Shown here: positions 34,642 to 44,540 of the stretch, piece after piece | How the letters are laid out: each line of letters opens with the position of its first letter | Position numbering within the stretch: position 1 is the stretch's first letter | From: Clitopilus passeckerianus | Taxonomy: Eukaryota > Basidiomycota > Agaricomycetes > Agaricales > Entolomataceae | Direction of reading: 5' to 3' | NCBI GenBank assembly: GCA_944990035.1 | Contig: CALYLX010000159.1 | Location: 868,001 to 932,000 of the forward strand | Length of the DNA: 64,000 nt | Translations under genes and position numbers: made by a program | Notes under the pieces: generated by a model | What the model was told of the DNA's origin: nothing | The model's database searches: none | What the model saw: the letters and a program-made list of their open reading frames with translations, nothing else

Positions 34642-37600
34642 ATGACCTTCGGGTTAAAGCACCCGCTATTGATTGGTACCGGGGCCATAGCAGTTGGATG
34701 TCTCTTCTGGACGTACCAATGGCGCATAGGCAATCGAGGGAACCGTCAATTCCCAAACCCCGCCGAAGAAAACCCCATATCGGACTCAAGCTTTACCGAT
34801 ACGAATACTGCCTCAGAGCCACTCACGACCAACGACACCGCTGGTGCCCACCTCAACCAATTGTCATCTTCGAAGGAGCATTTCGAACATGACGGGCGCA
34901 TTCTGTCCAAATACACGTGGGCGTCGTACGAAAGTCTGCCTCCTGCAATTCAGGAGACTGTTGAACCTGCCGTGTTGAAGGATCTCCTGGTCATATCCAG
35001 TGACGTTTCGACCGATGCCTGTTCCGCATTCCTCAAGGATGAACCCAATGTCCGGGCGCTTCTTCTGCTGGGCTGGGAGCAGGGCACGTTCAAAGCTTTA
35101 CGCGATAACCGTGAGGCACCTACGTAATGTCCTGGCAATGATATCTTGCTAATAGTATTCTGTTAGCGACATTCATTTCGTTCGGTAGCCCTACATTACC
35201 TCCTCGTGGCAAGAACAATACGGACTGTCCAGCCTCTCCAGAGCGAGTAAAGGAGGATGTCTCCCCCGAAGGATCTGGCACCGCTGGTGATAAGACCATT
35301 GCTCGTGAGTAAAATCTTAGCTTGCTTGTGGAGGGTTGCCAATGTATTGTGCGCTCGCAGCACCGAGTGAGACAGGCGACGAAGTCCTGGAAAATCAAAA
35401 CGGTCAAAACGGTTCCGTCCCTTCTGGAAGATTTGACACGACTAACAACCAAGCCATCGCCCGTAAGTCACATTTAAGTCTAAATCTGCATATGGAGGAT
35501 TACTAATATATTCGTGCTTTTGAAGTGCCCAATGAGATGGTCGCAAGTGAGGCCCAAGAAAATATGAGCGGTCAACCTTTGGTGTTCAACTTGACCACGA
35601 CAGGACGTGAAGAGGAAGGAAGTCGTGAATCACTCAAGGAGGATCGGGACAACAAACCTATCCGCCCGAGCGAAGACGAGTCTATCGACGGAATATCACA
35701 AGAAGACAAGAACATCAACATATATGGTGGCAAGTTTGCCAACACCTCAAGCGGTGACGTCTATTGTGTTGCGGGAGATCTATGGCGAATCAGCTGTATG
35801 TAAAGCCACATACTTAATAGTCTGCCTACACTGACACCTATTTAACATGTAGATTCAAGTGCGTATTGTATGGCCAAATCACTCCGTCGCATGGCCTAAC
35901 TCGATGCAGGTGGACAGGATCGCCGGATAGCGGAATGGTTCTTTGACGTCGTTGACTACCGAGCCATGCACAACGAGGTTGCCAAGAAAAGATCAAAGAG
36001 CACCGGAGGGTGGTTTCTTCGATCGAAGGCCTATGGCGAATGGTGTACATCCCTACGAGGAAGACTCATGTGGTGTCCCGGGATACGTATGTGCTCCTAT
36101 GTCTAACGTGACACCTGTCTAAATCTCTCAATACGCAGCTGGGGTTGGTAAAACGGTCATGGCGTACGTTGCTTTCTGTTCATGGTCTTATTCTCAATCC
36201 AATACCTTTTCTGCTCTAGGTCGCTCGTTGTGGATCATCTAAGGACATTCGACGAATCCCAAACATTCGTGGCCATCATCTACTTCAACTACAAGCTCCG
36301 AAGTCGGCAGAGCAAACTCGCCATCTTTGAGGCTCTCTGCCGGCAGGTGTTTGAAGGCTGCGAAAAGCCTGAAATGAAGAAGGGCTTTATCGACATGTAC
36401 GAGTTACATGAGAAGCGGAAATCACGGCCCACGGAGGATGAGCTTCTATCCACTCTATCCAGCGCTTTCCAGCACTACCAGAACTGTTACTTGATCCTCG
36501 ATGCACTTGACGAATACACTGCGCAGTATAGCGACAAGCAGGTTCGCGAGGTGGTCAACGAGATCTTATCACTCGGATCAAACGTGAAGCTTCTCATAAC
36601 TTCACGCATTCTCGGAGAAATGAATGCGACTTTCCGGGAGCTGGGGGCCAGCAGAGAAGAGATTGCTGGAGACGACAGGGATATGAGAATATATCTGGGG
36701 GAAAGGGTGGCAATCCTAAAGTCAAAACTCGACTTTGAGCTGTCGGATGAATTCTCCGAGCAAATTGTTAAAAAGGTCATCGAGGCAGCTAAGGGGCGGT
36801 GCGTTATTCCTCCACTTTTCCCTCTTTTAATGCGCTGACCCGTCAAAACTAGGTTTCTTGTTGCTGAGCTGGGCATGAATCTCTTAGCCGAACAACTCAC
36901 CCCTGGAGATCTCAAAGATGCCCTCAAAAATCTCCCCAACGAAATTGACAAAACCTACATCCGCGTCATAGAACTCATAAAGACGTATTCCGAGACTCGT
37001 AGGGATCTCGCGATGAAGGCGTTGATGTGGGTTGCTTATGCCCGTCGGCGACTGTCTGTTTGCGAACTTCAACATGCACTTGCTACAAAGCATGGCAGGA
37101 CGGGGACCAACGAATATGTCCACCCGCTGTCGACCATCACCAGTCTCTGCGCTGGGCTCATTGTTGTGCAAGACAAAGAACGGTATCAGTCGGATGATGA
37201 CAGGATCGTGCGGTTCGTTCGTCAGTAATGCATTCATTCATTCTGAGGGCCAAGATTGACACCCAGGCTGTCAGATTTCACCACCCAGGAGTTTTTTGGG
37301 GAATCACAATCAGAGTATTTCAACAACGCTCACCAGGAGATGTTTTCAACTTGCATCAATTATCTCTCAATCACGGGCAATCATAGTCTTCCAGCGGACT
37401 TTACTTGGGCTTCAACCAAATATCACCGCCGACCATCGTACCTTCCCTTCTACGACTACTCGGCGTTGAACTGGGTACACCATGCAAACACACATCACGA
37501 GCCGCTTCACGGGGCGGTAGGGGAAGTTCTCCTAAAGAATGACCGAGCTCTCGACCTTAGCTGGGAATACACACTGAAGGGGTGGCTTTCTGAAATGAAT

Positions 37601-39564
37601 GACGACGCAACAGGAAGTGGTAGATCTGGTATATTTGTGGCACTGTATCATGATCAGATTGATACACTGCCCCTGCTTTGCGATCGGGTGCAAACCTTTC
37701 CCCGTACAAGAGAGCAAAGAACACTACTGCACATTGCCGTCATCAAAGGGCGGACAAATGCAGTGAAAGCATTGGTGCAATGGTCAGGATCAGGCCACAA
37801 CAATATTCCTACAGGCCGTGATGCCCCCCAACACTCTACAGTGCGTCGATGTGGTGATGACTATCTATTTCTGGAAAATGTACAAGACAAGTACGGCCGA
37901 ACACCTATCTCATACGCAGCCGAGAATGGTATGGAGTTCATTGTCAAGCTCCTGCTTGAGCATGGAGTTGTCGACGTGAACTTGAAGGATGACAAAGGTC
38001 ACACTCCTTTGTGCAGCGCAGTCTACTACGGCAAGGAGTCAATTGTCAAACTCTTGCTTGATCATAGAGGCGTCAGGGTGGGCTCAAAGGATAACAATGG
38101 CAGGACTCCCTGTTCATATGCGGTTGAGAGGGGCAAGGAGTCAATCACCAAGCTCCTTCTTGAGCATGGAGGTGTTGAGGTAGACTCAAAGGACAACAAT
38201 GGCAGGACCCCATTTCATACGCGGCTGGGAGTTGCAGCGACTCTGTCATACAGCTCCTGCTCGGGCATGAAGGCGTCGAGGTGGACTTAAAGGACAACAA
38301 TGGCAGAACTCCCTTTTCATACGCGGCCGAGCGTTACAACTCCTCCGTCACACAGCTCATGCTTGAGTGTGGAGGTGTCGAGATCGACTCGAAGGACAAC
38401 AATGGCAGGACTCCCTTTTCATACGCGGCCGAGCGTTACAACTCCTCCGTTACACAGCTCATGCTTGAATATGGAGGTGTCGAGGTGGACTCGAAGGACA
38501 ACAATGGCAGGACTCCCTTTTCATACGCGGCTGGGAGTTGTAGTGACTCCGTCATCCAACTCCTGCTTAACCACGGAGGCGTCGAGGTGGACTCGAAGGA
38601 CAACAATGGCAGGACTCCTCTTTCATACGCAGCTACGAATTACAGCGACTCAGTCATCCGGCTCCTGCTTGAGCATGGAGGCGTCGAGGTGGACGCAAAG
38701 GACAATAACGGCAGGACTCCCTTTTCATACATGGCTCAGTGGGGTGAGGAGTCAATCGCCAAGCTCTTGCTCGAGCATGGAGGTGTTGAGGTGGACTCGA
38801 AGGACAACAATGGCAGGACTCCTTTTTCACACACGGCTCGGTGGGGTGAGGAATCAATCGCCAAGCTCTTGCTTGAGCATGTAGGTGTTGAGGTGGACTC
38901 CAAAGACAACAATGGCAGGACTCCCTTTTCATATGCGGTTGAGAGGGGCAAGGAGTCAATCGCCAAGCTCCTTCTTGAGCATGGAGGTGTTGAGGTAGAC
39001 TCAAAGGACGACAATGGTAGGACCCCATTTTCATACGCGGCTGGGAGTTGCAGCGACTCTGTCATACAGCTCCTGCTCGGGCATGAAGGCGTCGAGGTGG
39101 ACTTAAAGGACAACAATGGCAGAACTCCCTTTTCATACGCGGCCGAGCGTTACAACTCCTCCGTCACACAGCTTATGCTTGAGTACGGAGGTGTCGAGGT
39201 GGACTCGAAGGACAGCAATGGCAGAACCCCCTTTTCATACGCGGCTGGGAGTTGTAGTGACTCCGTCATCCAACTCCTGCTTAACCACGGAGGTGTCGAG
39301 GTGGACTCGAAGGACAACAATGGCAGGACTCCTCTTTCATATGCAGCTCAACCACCAATATGGGCCTCGGTAGAGTCATCCATCCATGTATTGGACCTCC
39401 TACTGCGGTCTGGAGGCGTCAATGTGAATTCAAAAGACAACGATGGTCGGACTCCCCTTTCATACGCGCTCAAGAGGGAGTGGCGCACAGAGTCAGTCAT
39501 CGAGCTCCTGCGTAAGCACGGAGCTGTTGAGGCAGATTCGGCGCATAGCATATCGGTACAATAA
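34642..39564 (+). CDS. NLR A: membrane-anchored NACHT-ankyrin protein, frameshifted
   Basis: Exons: 34,642-35,110, 35,167-35,304, 35,361-35,462, 35,526-35,795, 35,853-35,858 (6 nt), 35,910-36,086, 36,139-36,163 (25 nt), 36,220-36,798, 36,853-37,220 and 37,275-39,564. Residues 7-27 form one hydrophobic segment (LLIGTGAIAVGCLFW). A conserved unnamed region follows (SYESLPPAIQETVEPAVLKD), then an acidic linker. NACHT: Walker A GIPGVGKT (about 386-393), Walker B LILDALDE (about 487-494), sensor NVKLLITSR; the LAEQLTPGDL...DALKNLP and ALMWVAYARR helices follow. The C-terminus has 16 ankyrin repeats of 34 residues. The total is one base short of a multiple of three: TTT at 38,213-38,215 replaces TTTT found in the duplicate repeat at 39,028, ending the frame at 38,290 in the fourth or fifth repeat. 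Role inferred from the family: intracellular non-self recognition or regulated cell death. Confidence 0.8.
37870..39540 (+). repeat. Ankyrin array of NLR A, 102-bp units
   Basis: Sixteen units are spaced mostly by 102 bp. Repeats from 38,096 and from 38,911 are nearly identical over about 430 bp (an 8-unit, 816-bp shift). Units with AAERYNSSVTQLMLE and AAGSCSDSVIQLLL alternate, showing recent internal duplication or conversion. Confidence 0.9.
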
Positions 39565-39718
39565 GTCACTATTTCCCTTATTTCTTTCTATGATATATGT
39601 TCTGGTGTTTTTGGCAACAGTATCTGTAGGATATATTCTATTTATTCATCCCATTTATCCCAGCTATCCTACCTATCTCGACCATTCTCATTCTTCTATC
39701 TCATTTGTAGTAATGGAT

Positions 39719-40165
39719 TTTCATAAAACCGTTACAAAGGCTTGGGGCTACATCATGGAGGTGAACTATAACGACCTCACCACGTCTTTGCCATTTCAAC
39801 CTTTCCTGCGCCCCAGATACCCATCTGAAGCATGGCATGGTGATGAGTCGGCGCAGATACTTTTCAACCGCCTCGATGAATGGCGAGCGATAGGATGTTC
39901 GAACCTTCCTCACTCTCGACTGGAGCCAAGAATACGGTCCGGATCCTGCTATCATTTGATCAAGCAAGCGCGTCTGGCCAACAATTTCGAAAACAGCAAT
40001 AAGCTTCTGCTTGAACATGGAGGCATTGGGATAGATGGCCAGTTGGCAATCAAGGACGGCGGGACTGCACTTCGTTATGCAAAGCAACACCTTGAGCAGT
40101 CATTCTTCAGAGAAAGGGCTCAAAGTGTCATTGATTTATTAGAGGCGTATTGGAGATCTGAGTAG
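39719..40165 (+). pseudogene. Ankyrin tail and dispersed-unit fragment after NLR A
   Basis: This open frame of about 149 residues starts MDFHKTVTKAWGYIMEVNY. Its middle (39,820-39,960) aligns at DNA level with the block at 32,490-32,640 of the dispersed unit, and its end encodes LLLEHGGIGID...GGTALRYAKQ, a divergent ankyrin repeat. It is either a composite remnant of another NLR copy or a short chimeric gene. Confidence 0.45.
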
Positions 40166-40268
40166 TAATGGTCAAGAAGTAACAAGGTACTGTTGTATAT
40201 TTACTGGGTAGAATATACCGCACTGTGCTCTACTCTATACACCAGTCTCTATTCCTCCGACAATAGCA

Positions 40269-40589
40269 TCAACACATCCAAGCTAAATCACACCGTCTCC
40301 CCGGCTGCCAGTGGGCAAGAAGACTGCTGGGAGTGTAACTGGATCTAAGTACATAGTCGCTACCTCGGTTGATTGTTGACCCGCTAGGCCTATCAATAGG
40401 AGGTGTGCCAAGGTTCCCAAAACACGCGGGGCAGATCCGTTCAGGTTGGTCGTGCGGATGCCCTTCAAATTGCAACTTCGGCGTTGAATCGCTTAGCCCC
40501 ACCTCGGCGGTCGCTATAGATCCGCATAAGGATAAAACTGCGAATACAAAGATTTTGGAAGAATAATTAGATTTTTGTTCCCGAGACAA
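40269..40589 (-). CDS. Candidate small secreted protein
   Basis: A 106-residue frame whose N-terminus after SREQKSNYSS is hydrophobic (KIFVFAVLSLCGSIATA), with a plausible signal-peptidase site after ATA. The mature part has four cysteines (CPAC and RRCDLAWMC). No family recognised. There is no intron support or promoter evidence, so it may be a chance frame. Confidence 0.25.
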   Translation of the reverse strand: MSREQKSNYSSKIFVFAVLSLCGSIATAEVGLSDSTPKLQFEGHPHDQPERICPACFGNLGTPPIDRPSGSTINRGSDYVLRSSYTPSSLLAHWQPGRRCDLAWMC

Positions 40590-40599
40590 GACTAGGAAG

Positions 40600-42870
40600 G
40601 TTACCTCGTTGGCACCGCTAACTCGCCCAATGTGTTATGTTGACACGTCAGAGGGTCATCTGCTATGTAGCCTTGACAGTTCTCATACTGAAAGGCTTCC
40701 CAAGCACCGGAGAAACGTGATGTGAATCGTAACGGGTGTCCAATCCTCCACATCTGGCAGGGGACGTGCAGTCAAAGGTGGAGGAACAGCCTACGACACA
40801 ACGCGGTAGGCTACGAGGTGATTCTGGCGATTAACATGGTGGGTATCGGGAAAGGCGGGTGCACAGTCCTATGAGTGCGAAAGATTGCTCCTGGAACGAC
40901 AATCGAAGGCGAGAGTTAGGGTAAAGCCTTAGCGCGTCCTTGAACCGAATGGGTGCAAAGAATTGGAGCCGGCCGACGTAGGGATATGATGATGGCGGGC
41001 GTGGGGATTAGGAATGTCTCATGAATCCTGGATGACAATTGGTGCTGCGGCGTGTCTGTCCTTGGCCAGATCAATGGTAACGTATGTCGTGGTTGACCAC
41101 ATCTGAGCGGTGAGCGCAACACATATGCTGTCGCCCACAGAACAAGAGGAATCTTGTCCTGGTGTGGGGGGTGCTTGGGGAGTACTTCAGTAGACGCTGA
41201 GCGAGTTTGATGACGTCCTAATAACGCGAGAAGGTCAGCTTGAGGGAAAAGGGCAGAAGCTGAAGACATCCGAACCTCCTAGCTATGCATACATCATCCG
41301 GCATATGTTGCACCGCACCTCGAGCAGCGGCCGGGAGCACCAACGTAACACGTTGTGGTTGTAGGCAAGAAGAACATCAAAACGTCGATTCTCCTGGTGG
41401 CCGGCTTGTGACAAGTCTCAAGGGACCCAACATAGCCTTCAGGAGTATCTTGACTGCTGGAGATGAGCAACATATACAGCGTTCCATCGACCGGAAGGAC
41501 GGATACAAAGGCAGATTGAGCATTGCATCGCCGCTTGGAGCTTGCCTGTTGACGGTGTTGACGTCCTACTGCACCGCGATGTTCAAAGTGTGGATGTCCT
41601 AGAAGTAATGTCAACAAGGATTTAAACGTCAGAACCAGAGAATGTAAGGAAATAGGTGGTGCAGTGACCAACAAGGGAGTTCTGGAAATTGAAATCGGGG
41701 GATACGTACCTTTGCTCGGCAGTATATCGTAGTGTGTGGGTAATTCTTGTCATACGAGCAGCAGTATTGACGGGTGCTAATATACCTTCCCGAATCCTCA
41801 AAGGTCTACCAATTGGGAGTTCTTGACCTTTGCGATTGGTGGGTGCACGGCCGAAGCACGACAAGGCGTACGGGGTCGGTGTCTTGAGGTTCAAACGTTC
41901 ACGTCTTGCGGTCCACGGGTCCAGTATAACATAAAATTTTCTATGTTATAGCAGTAGCTTGTAGCTGGGCAGTAGAGATTGATACGTCATGGTGTTGAGC
42001 AGGTTGACGAAGAAGTCGAAGAGCTTGGACGCTCAGGCTGATGCTCCCAAATTCCTGCCGAAAATTCGAATTTTTGGATTGGCCACCGGAACCCGGCTAA
42101 CACGACCCGGTTATTTGCTGCTGTGTATTTTCAAGGGTCAGGCCCATTCACGCCTAACCACTGATCGATGATCCGTTCCTCTTCCACCTTTTGGCGAGTG
42201 ACGCCGATGAGCTTGAAGTTGAAGTTCTGCTGAAGTTCGCCAGGTGGTTCACCTCCCTCTCCAGGGCTACGCCGCCCGGTGTTTCCGAACTTGGAATGTG
42301 GCTCAATGGCGTTCAACTGGTAACTTGACTCGTAAGCAGCATTCTCTTTCAGTTGTCAATTCGTCCGACGAACTAAGAACTTTTGCAGGATGTCCTGACT
42401 ACTAGACTTGCGACGGCTGCAGTCCTCTCGTCTTTTATCTGATAGAATTTGGCGACTCTACCTGCCAGTCCAAGCCCTATAGCCGGTACATTCGCATAGC
42501 CATGACCTTCCAGTCTCTCGTCCATCGGCGTCCTCCCTTCATCCTTCCACAGAACGCTAAACCTCAGGTTGTTCTATCGTGCATCCCACCAGTGGATAAC
42601 AGCTCAACGTGATTCCACCAATTCCAGCCTGATGTGAAAAAAATCCCTTGTACTGCCGCCACCATTTTACGATTTCTGGCCTCAAGAGGTTTGCCGTCGG
42701 ATCTCTACTCGTCCCGTCCCATGGATCCGTCTCTACCAAACTTCCGGCCCGAACAACCCCAGCTCAACGTTCAACACTAACACCACGCTTCACCATCGTG
42801 GCTTTACTCGTCAACTGGGCTCAGAAGCTGCTCTGGATTACCCCGATCGCAGTGTTGTAGTTTGGGCGAA
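40600..42870. other. No confident gene
   Basis: Several overlapping frames of 60-130 codons occur on both strands (largest on the minus strand, 40,916-41,894). None has a recognisable motif and none joins through a clear intron. A TATATTAT-poor, mixed-composition spacer between NLR A debris and the element 3 insertion. Confidence 0.4.
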
Positions 42871-42879
42871 TTGTCACCC

Positions 42880-43121
42880 AGGAACGGCAGACATCTTGGA
42901 CCGAAAGAAGAGAAGAGAGTGATGAGGTAGAAGAGGTTGCGCAAAGGCGACGTCAATTGAAGAGAAGTTTGCAAGCGTGACGTCGGTGGGCGAGGCAAGG
43001 GGAAAACAAACGCGTCAAAGCCACCCCTCAATCCAAACGCACCATATGCATGAACCCCGCCCATCCCCCTACCTCGCCACAGCACATCCCCACCTAGGCC
43101 TTCCATCGCGTAGCATGTAAC
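42880..43121 (+). repeat. Dispersed unit, copy 3, left part
   Basis: The segment with GAAGAGAAGTTTG(C/G)AAGC and GGAAAACAAACGCGTC resembles 34,200-34,260 of copy 2. The unit is cut by element 3 and resumes at 50,363. Confidence 0.55.
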
Positions 43122-43605
43122 TGTTAAGGCAGAGCCTAACAACTTAGGTAATACTGTTTACGCTCGATGTCTTTGATAAACAAAGACAGAGATTTGTCAG
43201 CAGCTGCGGCTGTACTGACGACCTGGTGAGATTGACGAAGCAAGGGACTTAAAGGCAAAGTAGAGAACTAAGCAGTTAGGTAGATTGCCTAGGTCAAGCT
43301 GAGGAGCCTCGACCAAATGGTACAGGTTTATATACCTATCTAGTAGTTCTAAATATAGCACATGCGCAGCATGCTGAGTAAGTAATGAGTCATGCGCAGC
43401 ATGATGAGTAAGTACATGAGTCAGTATGACTCAATGCGAGTCAGAAAGAGTCAGATAAGGTATAAGTCTCTCACGATCGTGAGAGATGCGGAGTAAGCAT
43501 GGAAAAAGATGAAAAATGCGCAGTGATGCGCAGCATATGTGAGTAATCGTGCATAGGTAAGCGGGCCGGGTATGTAAGGAGAAACATGTAAGCAAAATCA
43601 TAACA
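43122..43605 (-). repeat. 3' LTR of element 3
   Basis: 484 bp, one G shorter than its partner, adjoining the stop codon of the third ORF. Confidence 0.95.
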
Positions 43606-44502
43606 TTACCCTCTCGCTATCGTTGAAGTCTCCGACTTCAATTCCTTACCCCAGAAGTGACGGTCTATGCCCTTGTGGTAGCGTTGTGGGCAGCTAACCG
43701 GGTAATGGCCTGGGCCACGATGATGGCACAGACGACACACAAAACGAAAGCAATGACACTGTCGGTGTCTGCCTCCACAAATGTAGCATCTGAACCATCT
43801 GGGTGGTGGTGGTCTGTTGGCAAGATATCCGGTGCGCGGCGCCTTCTGGGACGATACTGTCGAGGGGGAAGGTTCACCAGCGTTGGTGAGTCGGACTCTG
43901 GTGGGCTTTCGAATGCGGAGAGGTATGGCGTTGGAGGGTTTGCCATTGGGATTGATGTTTTCCTTGTTGTCGTTCTGTTCTTTTTTGACGAAGGGGTTAT
44001 GTTTTATTTTTGCGGCGGTGTGTAAATTGGTGACGGGAGGAAATGCTCGTAGGGTTCCGCAAACTTGACGTGCAGTGAGGATCGTGACTTCCTCTTCTTG
44101 ACTTTCCTCAGGCCCCCAGGGATTGGAGGCAAGGGTTTCGAAGTCTGTCTCCTTTGGGTTGTTGAACCAGTTTTGTCGTTCGGGGAAGAATTCGTCGAGG
44201 AAAGCTGTTCCTCCAATAGCAAAGAAGAGGTCTGTGAGGGTCTCCTCCGTTTCTCGATCAACTTTGTCCAAAAGTTGATCAAGATCGTCAGTGGTTTTCG
44301 CAAATTGGTGGCGCAGGCGAGCCACTTCGTTGCGAGTTTCGGTTCGTCGGTTTTGGTAGAGGGTTCCTTGTTCTCCCACAGCGGTGAGAGGGTTGTCGTT
44401 GCTGCTCCAGGCAGTATGCGTACGGAGCGCCGTAATAGCGGTATCGGATTTGAAGGTGTTGCGGATGATGGTGCGGTCGTAGGAAGAGGCATTTTGAGAC
44501 AT
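43606..44502 (-). CDS. Third ORF of element 3, intact, Cys/His-rich C-terminus
   Basis: A 298-residue protein in an uninterrupted frame, starting MSQNASSYDRTI about 40 bp after pol and ending exactly at the LTR. Residues about 45-80 are predicted helical with leucine spacing (VARLRHQFAKTTDDLDQLLDK). A basic, Pro-rich middle follows. The C-terminus has CYICGGRHRQCHCF then CRLCHHRGPGHYPVSC, resembling paired zinc knuckles or a compact treble-clef. There is no signal peptide or membrane segment, so it is not an envelope protein. Possible roles are RNA chaperone or particle component. The family is not one I can name; the start and length are well supported by conservation in element 1. Confidence 0.75.
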   Translation of the reverse strand: MSQNASSYDRTIIRNTFKSDTAITALRTHTAWSSNDNPLTAVGEQGTLYQNRRTETRNEVARLRHQFAKTTDDLDQLLDKVDRETEETLTDLFFAIGGTAFLDEFFPERQNWFNNPKETDFETLASNPWGPEESQEEEVTILTARQVCGTLRAFPPVTNLHTAAKIKHNPFVKKEQNDNKENINPNGKPSNAIPLRIRKPTRVRLTNAGEPSPSTVSSQKAPRTGYLANRPPPPRWFRCYICGGRHRQCHCFRFVCRLCHHRGPGHYPVSCPQRYHKGIDRHFWGKELKSETSTIARG

Positions 44503-44540
44503 TGTTATATAGTGGATGTGAGTGGGTTTGCTATGTGGTG

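Noticed and set aside
35796..35909. A single 114-nt intron in NLR A instead of two introns with a microexon
   Set aside because: It is frame-compatible, but both paralogues keep an inner acceptor and donor pair with branch-like sites at typical intron lengths, so the microexon model is preferred; it is not excluded.
38300..38884. A plus-strand frame with repeated RWTRRTTMAGLPFHTR
   Set aside because: It is an out-of-frame reading of the ankyrin units; the correct frame is evident from GRTPxSYAA.
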